This document shows, in pieces, positions 59,807 to 64,000 of a DNA stretch of 64,000 nucleotides. The stretch is taken from contig JAAXNY010000001.1 of the NCBI GenBank assembly GCA_013420905.1, positions 434,001-498,000 of the forward strand, given 5' to 3'. Every line of letters begins with the position of its first letter. Within the stretch, counting starts at the first letter, position 1. Below the pieces are notes generated by a model that saw only the letters and a program-made list of their open reading frames with translations, made no database searches and had not been told where the DNA came from. Made by a program: the position numbers and the translations under genes. The stretch is from Collybia mongolica (Eukaryota > Basidiomycota > Agaricomycetes > Agaricales > Clitocybaceae).

Positions 59807-62652
59807 TCACAACACCATCATCTCCCCCTCCCCCTCCTCCACCCTCATCTCCTCCTTCACCCCCCGTTTCCTCCCCCCACCCCCACCCACACTCAACACC
59901 TTCTTCCCCCCCACACCCCCATTCACACCCCTCGTCCGCCCCCTCTCCCTCTCCCTCTCCCTCTCCCGCTCCCTCTCCCTGTCGCTCTCCCGGCGCTCCC
60001 CCCCCTCCACATCCTCCTCCTCCCCCTCACCCACCTCATCCTCATCCAAATCCTCATCCATCCCACTCCCACTCCCCCCACTCCCCCCCTTCCGCTTCCC
60101 CCCCTCCTCCGCGCCCTCCTCGCCCCCCTCCGGCACGCCCGGCAGCCCAAAGTACCCGCCCCCGCCCCCGCCCCCCGCCGCGCTGTGGTTCGCGTTGGGG
60201 TTCGAGTTCGCACCCGACCCGTTGTTGCTCGCATACGCCTCGCCATGCAGCATCATCCCCCCTTCCTCCAGCCCGTCCATCCCCAGCCCGCCTAGGCCAT
60301 CCACACCCCCCACACCCACACCCACACCCACGCCCATCCCCAGCCCGTCCATCCCTCCCATCCCTCCCATACCCTCCATACCCCCCATCCCGCCCATTCC
60401 TCCCATCCCCTCCACCCCACCCATCCCCTCCATCCCATCCACCCCACCCCCGTTCCCAAGATGGACAGCACCCGGGTCCGCCGCACGATACCGCTTCAGC
60501 TCCATCTCCAACGCCCTATTCCTCGCCCCCTGCGCATTCACAAGCTGCTGCAGGTACCGGATATACTCCACGCTCTTCCGCAGGATCATCCCCTTGTTCG
60601 CCTTGACCACCGCCGCGCCCTCCGCTGCGTCCTTTCCTCCCCCTGCTCCTGCTGCCCCACTTCCCATGACGGGGCTCGTACTGGAATTCGGACCGGCGTT
60701 GACGCTGGGCCCGTCGGACGGCGGCGAGCCCTCCTTCTTCAGTGCCCCCGACCCGGCACCTGCGCCTGGCCACGCGTCGAGCGGCGACGAGGGGTCGTCC
60801 GAGGGCGTGAGCGGGTTCGCGCTGCTGCCCGGCGGGGAGGTACCGCTGCCCCCCGTGTTCGGTGACGGGTTCGTCTGTGTCGGTGTCGGCCCTGTCCGAC
60901 AGAAAAAGGGATCGTGGTCAGCAAGCGGGGCAGAACTCGAACTCGGAAGCAACCCACCTCCGACATCCAACATACACTCCGGGATCAGCGTCGCCAGCTC
61001 GCTAATCTTCTCATTAATATTATCCCTCCGCCGCCTCTCGACCGCATTATGGCTCTCCCGCCTCCTCCTCCTCTTCTCATTCGCCAGCAGCGCCTGCTTG
61101 TCCTGCACCGTCCCCACGCCGTTGCCCCCCCCTCCACCGCCAATACCGGCGGAGGCAGAGGCAGAGGCAGAGACGGGCGAGGTGGGCGAGAGGTGCGTGT
61201 GCGTGTGCGCAGGCGTAGGCGGGGACGCGGCGGACAGCGAGTGGTGGTGCGCATGGTGCGAGGGCACCGTATGCGCATGTGCGTGCCCCAGCAGAGAGGG
61301 CACGTTCGGCAGCGAGTGCGCAATATCGCGGTGTCCATGCCCATGCCCATGCCCGTGCCCGTGCCCATGCGTATGGCCATTCATCTCCCGATGCCCGTTC
61401 ATCTCGCGGTGCGCATGGGCGTGGCCATTCACCGTCATCTCGCGGCCGCCGTTCTCGCGCGCAAACGGCACGCCGTGCAGGGACGACACCGGGGGGAGGT
61501 GCAGCTCGCCCGGCGGGGAGAGCGAGAATTGGGAGTATTGGGTATGCGGGTGCGGGTGGAGCGAGGAGAGGAGGTGCGGGGACTGCGCGTAGTGCGTATG
61601 CGGGAGGTGCCCCGGGAGCGAGTCCGGTGTCGGGAGAGAGTACTCTGAGGCTGTGCTGCACAGGAAAGAGGCGGTGGTGTCGGTTCGAGCGTTAAAAGAA
61701 CAGGTACACAAGGAGCGACTCACGAATTACTCTGCGGCGGCGCGCCGCCGGGGAGGAACCAGCCCGCGCTGCCTGCGCCGGTGGTGCCTGCGACGGTGCT
61801 CGCACGGGAGCGCGAGCCGGGGATGAGGATGGCGTGTGGGCGTGCAGCGGCGGCGGCAGAGCCGGGCGGGGGGCTGGTGCTGCTGACGCTGTTGTTGCGG
61901 CGGGCGCGGGTGGGGGCGGTGCGTGCGGGGCCGACGCCGCCCGAGGGGGGCCGTGACCTGGAGCGGGAGCGCGCGGGGATGGGGGAGGGGGTGTGGCGGA
62001 AGTGCGGGTGGGGATGGGGATGGAAGGACGAGGGCGGGCCGGGGTTGGGGTTGGCGCTGTTTTGGGCGGTGTTGGGGTTAGGGTTGGCGCTGGGGCCGGT
62101 GGCGTCGGGGGGGTGGGGGTCGTAGCGCATGGAGGAGTTGAGGGCGGGGAGGGTGGAGTTGAAGCCGGTGTAGGAGGGGGTGGGGCCGGGGCCGGGGGAG
62201 GTGCTGGTGGTGTCGCTGGTGAGGGAGGGGGCGGAGATGTCAAAGATGTTGTGCGGGGGCCGGTGGTAGGCGTCGCCGGGCTGCGGCGACTGGGTGCTGC
62301 GCTCGTGCTCGTGGTGGTGGTGGTGGTGGTGGTGGTGGTGTTGCTGTTGTTGTTGCTGCTGTTGCTGCTGTTGTTGTTGCTGTTGTTGCTGGTGGTGGTG
62401 GTGGTTTTGGTGCTGGCCCATCAGGGATGCGAGCTCGTCGCCAAAGTCCATGCTGTTGCCGCCCTCACCGGCAGAGGGAAACTTGCGAAAGGGATCTGGG
62501 GCGAGAAAGGGGTTGAAGAGATCAAAGTTGGAGGGGGGAGGGGTGGAGGTGGGTGAGTCTGCTGGGGGCGAGGCAGCGTCGGGGAGGTGGAAGCCCTCCT
62601 GTCTGATCTGTGCCTGTGGCTTGTATGCGATGGTCGAGGCGAAGAACGACAT
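59807..62652 (-). CDS. bHLH transcription factor with expanded loop and homopeptide tracts
   Basis: The start at 62650-62652 gives MSFFASTIAYKPQAQIRQEG. One intron (about 61657-61722) joins PPQSNS to TASEYSLP. The N-terminal half has a His tract, a long Gln tract with interruptions, then a second His tract, and later a Gly-His dipeptide array. The basic region and helix 1 read ESHNAVERRRRDNINEK and ISELATLIPEC. The His, Glu and Arg positions that contact CACGTG in class-B bHLH proteins are present. Helix 2 (KANKGMILRKSVEYIRYLQQ, then LVNAQGARNRALEMELKRY) lies about 95-125 residues further on. A possible in-frame 84-nt intron (60892-60975) sits in the loop. The C-terminus is Gly/Met-rich, then acidic (MDEDLDEDEVGEGEEEDVE), then an Arg-Glu array. 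It may act on metabolic or developmental genes, which is not determinable here. Confidence 0.88.
59935..59985 (-). repeat. Arg-Glu coding hexamer repeat
   Basis: CCCTCT/TCCCTC units on the plus strand encode alternating Arg and Glu in the bHLH protein. Confidence 0.75.
60296..60450 (-). repeat. Gly-Met/Gly-Val coding minisatellite in the bHLH gene
   Basis: Degenerate CCCATCCC/CCCACACC units on the plus strand encode GMGGM- and GVGVG-like repeats near the C-terminus. Confidence 0.7.
61335..61380 (-). repeat. Gly-His coding hexamer repeat
   Basis: About six copies of GCCCAT/GCCCGT encode a run of alternating Gly and His. Confidence 0.8.
62311..62412 (-). repeat. trinucleotide tract encoding His and Gln runs
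   Basis: On the plus strand, about ten GTG/GTT-like triplets precede a run of GTT/GCT triplets, which is followed by more GTG triplets. On the coding strand they specify His, then Gln, then His. The Gln codons are mixed CAA and CAG, with no pure run longer than a few units. Confidence 0.85.
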
Positions 62653-64000
62653 CGCCCAGGTCGAGTTTGAGACGAACGATTTGAAGAGGCGTAAATACGT
62701 TTTCAGTCTATTCGACTCTTTACGCCCTTTTCCCCTTTCTTTTTTTTTTCGCCGCTTATTCCCCCTTTCCCCACACCGCGGTGCCCGGGGTCCCCCGTCC
62801 CACCGAATCGAATCGCCTCAATCGATCCCCTCACCCCTGCCGAATCGGGCGCACCCCCATCTTCCAATCGGCATTCGCCCCATATCGGGCACCCCCTCCC
62901 GCGTGCACAGATCATCAATAATCAGGGTCCTATCATCCCCCCCCGACTAGGAACATTTGGACTTTTCGACAAATCCAAAAACTTGCCATACAGGGCACGC
63001 GCGGGCAAACAGAGCCAATTCTTCTTCTCGCAGGTAATTTGCTGCTGATCGATGGGCAGGGAACGGTGCATCGCTTTATGGGCGCGAGCACGGGGGCGAG
63101 CGAATAGTGTCCGAATAAGGGCTATGCATGACCTCGACCATCGTACGATGGTTGCACTCGCATCCCCTAGTGCCTAGTCCAATCAACTCGGAATGAACTC
63201 GACGCCACTGTACAAGCACGGACGAGGATATGGCACGACTATGAAGTCTCCTCCATACCGGCGCTCAATAGGACTCAACCCAAACTCAAACCTTGGACCT
63301 GAACCCAATCCCAAGACACAAGCAAGTCTAAACCATAACGCACATCAACCCCCTAGCCCGAATCCTTGCCCGAAGACACCACACACCACGAGCGAGTAAC
63401 ACAAGCACCGTCCCTCCACCCACGGAGGGTCAACACCGGTGTCCTTGCACCACAGCCACCCTAATAACAACAGTACACCGGTTGTCGGATCTCAGAGCTA
63501 GAGCTGGAAGCGCATGCGATCTGCCCATGGTTTTCCATGACCACTCATATCTGGCTAATAACGAAACACGGACTGTACCGTATTTCTTATCAATCACTCC
63601 ATGTTCTACACGACGCCAGTCGATCGCTACCTATCTGATTTGGTTGTGGCCTTGTCCAAAGTTAAATGTCATAACATAAATGCTGACGAAAAAGGACATC
63701 CCCCCCCTCGCGTCATACAGATGGCTTTTTCGAGCCCAGAACCCAGAACCCAGAGCCTAGCGTCAGGAGTCAAGAGTCAGGAGTCGGGAACCGGGAGCCA
63801 CGAGCCAGGAGTCGGGAATCGGGATTCAACACTCGGGTAGTCGGCCCCCCGCCCAAATTGGTCAAAAACCGAGCCATCATCGATCGTCGCTACCGAGTCC
63901 GGGTCGGGGGGGTGTCGCTGTCGCTGTCGATAGCATTGGGATACGCGCGTGCGTGCGTGCGTGTTGGTGGTGGTGGTGGGTAGCTATCACTGCCCGCCTG
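62653..64000. other. region upstream of the bHLH gene
   Basis: It holds the bHLH promoter (T-rich run at about 62738-62750) and no supported gene. Degenerate 7-nt units of the type AGTCAGG/AACCCAG fill 63736-63835. Tetranucleotide GTGC repeats (about 63946-63963) and GGT repeats (about 63964-63980) lie near the edge. Confidence 0.5.
63736..63835 (+). repeat. degenerate short tandem repeat
   Basis: Successive 6-8-nt units such as AGAACCC, AGTCAGG, AGTCGGG and AACCGGG run for about 100 bp with frequent substitutions. Confidence 0.65.

Noticed and set aside
59715..61592. 625-codon and overlapping long plus-strand frames, Ser/Pro-rich
   Set aside because: They are low-complexity mirrors of the minus-strand bHLH gene in very GC-rich DNA where stop codons are rare.
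61993..62950. Plus-strand frames rich in Gly/Val or Cys/Trp
   Set aside because: Shadow translations of the His/Gln trinucleotide tract of the bHLH gene.

Overview
The window looks like nuclear DNA from a filamentous basidiomycete, most likely an agaricomycete mushroom-forming fungus. Genes carry many short (about 50 nt) GT–AG introns with CTAAC/CTGAC-like branch sites. Lineage-typical families are present: FunK1/fungal-type protein kinases, a Tnp2-like DNA transposon with a partner gene, an HNH-domain relic and an APH-family relic. No prokaryotic gene organisation, CRISPR array, rRNA or convincing tRNA was seen. All gene models were joined by eye from translated frames, so start codons and small exons are less certain than gene identities.

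Layout. 1-2405: 3' end of SEC31 (COPII coat), cut by the window edge. 3710-6654: FunK1-type kinase copy A. 7375-8755 (minus): thymine/uracil-DNA glycosylase. 9131-16518 (minus): the spliceosomal helicase BRR2. A 151-bp divergent promoter separates BRR2 from an E(z)/EZH2 H3K27 methyltransferase (16670-19401), followed on the same strand by Cullin-4 (19660-22606). 22966-25631 (minus): a decayed second FunK1 kinase with two stops, a frameshift and an internal deletion. 26776-28319 (minus): a secreted SMP-30/gluconolactonase-like protein. About 29040-29960: an APH-family pseudogene.

31389-38256 is a 6.87-kb DNA transposon that appears structurally complete. Imperfect 36-bp terminal inverted repeats enclose a Tnp2-like transposase and a coiled-coil partner gene arranged tail to tail, with only 7 bp between their stop codons. 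I regard this as the most interesting object in the window.

40331-42150: NADP-dependent glutamate dehydrogenase. 42971-45817: a cysteine-rich single-pass membrane protein. 46390-48640 (minus): a decayed fungal-type kinase of a different subfamily. 49131-50671: a glyoxylate/hydroxypyruvate reductase-like D-2-hydroxyacid dehydrogenase. 51873-52973: an HNH-domain pseudogene. 53980-55816: a RUS/DUF647 family protein with a probable GC–AG intron. 55817-59806 is gene-poor and rich in homopolymeric G runs. 59807-62652 (minus): a GC-rich, repeat-expanded bHLH transcription factor with an exceptionally long loop. 62653-64000 holds only simple and degenerate repeats.

Core housekeeping and chromatin genes (SEC31, BRR2, EZH2, CUL4, GDH, RUS) thus alternate with accessory DNA. 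The accessory DNA consists of kinase duplicates in several states of decay, one transposon and two other gene relics.
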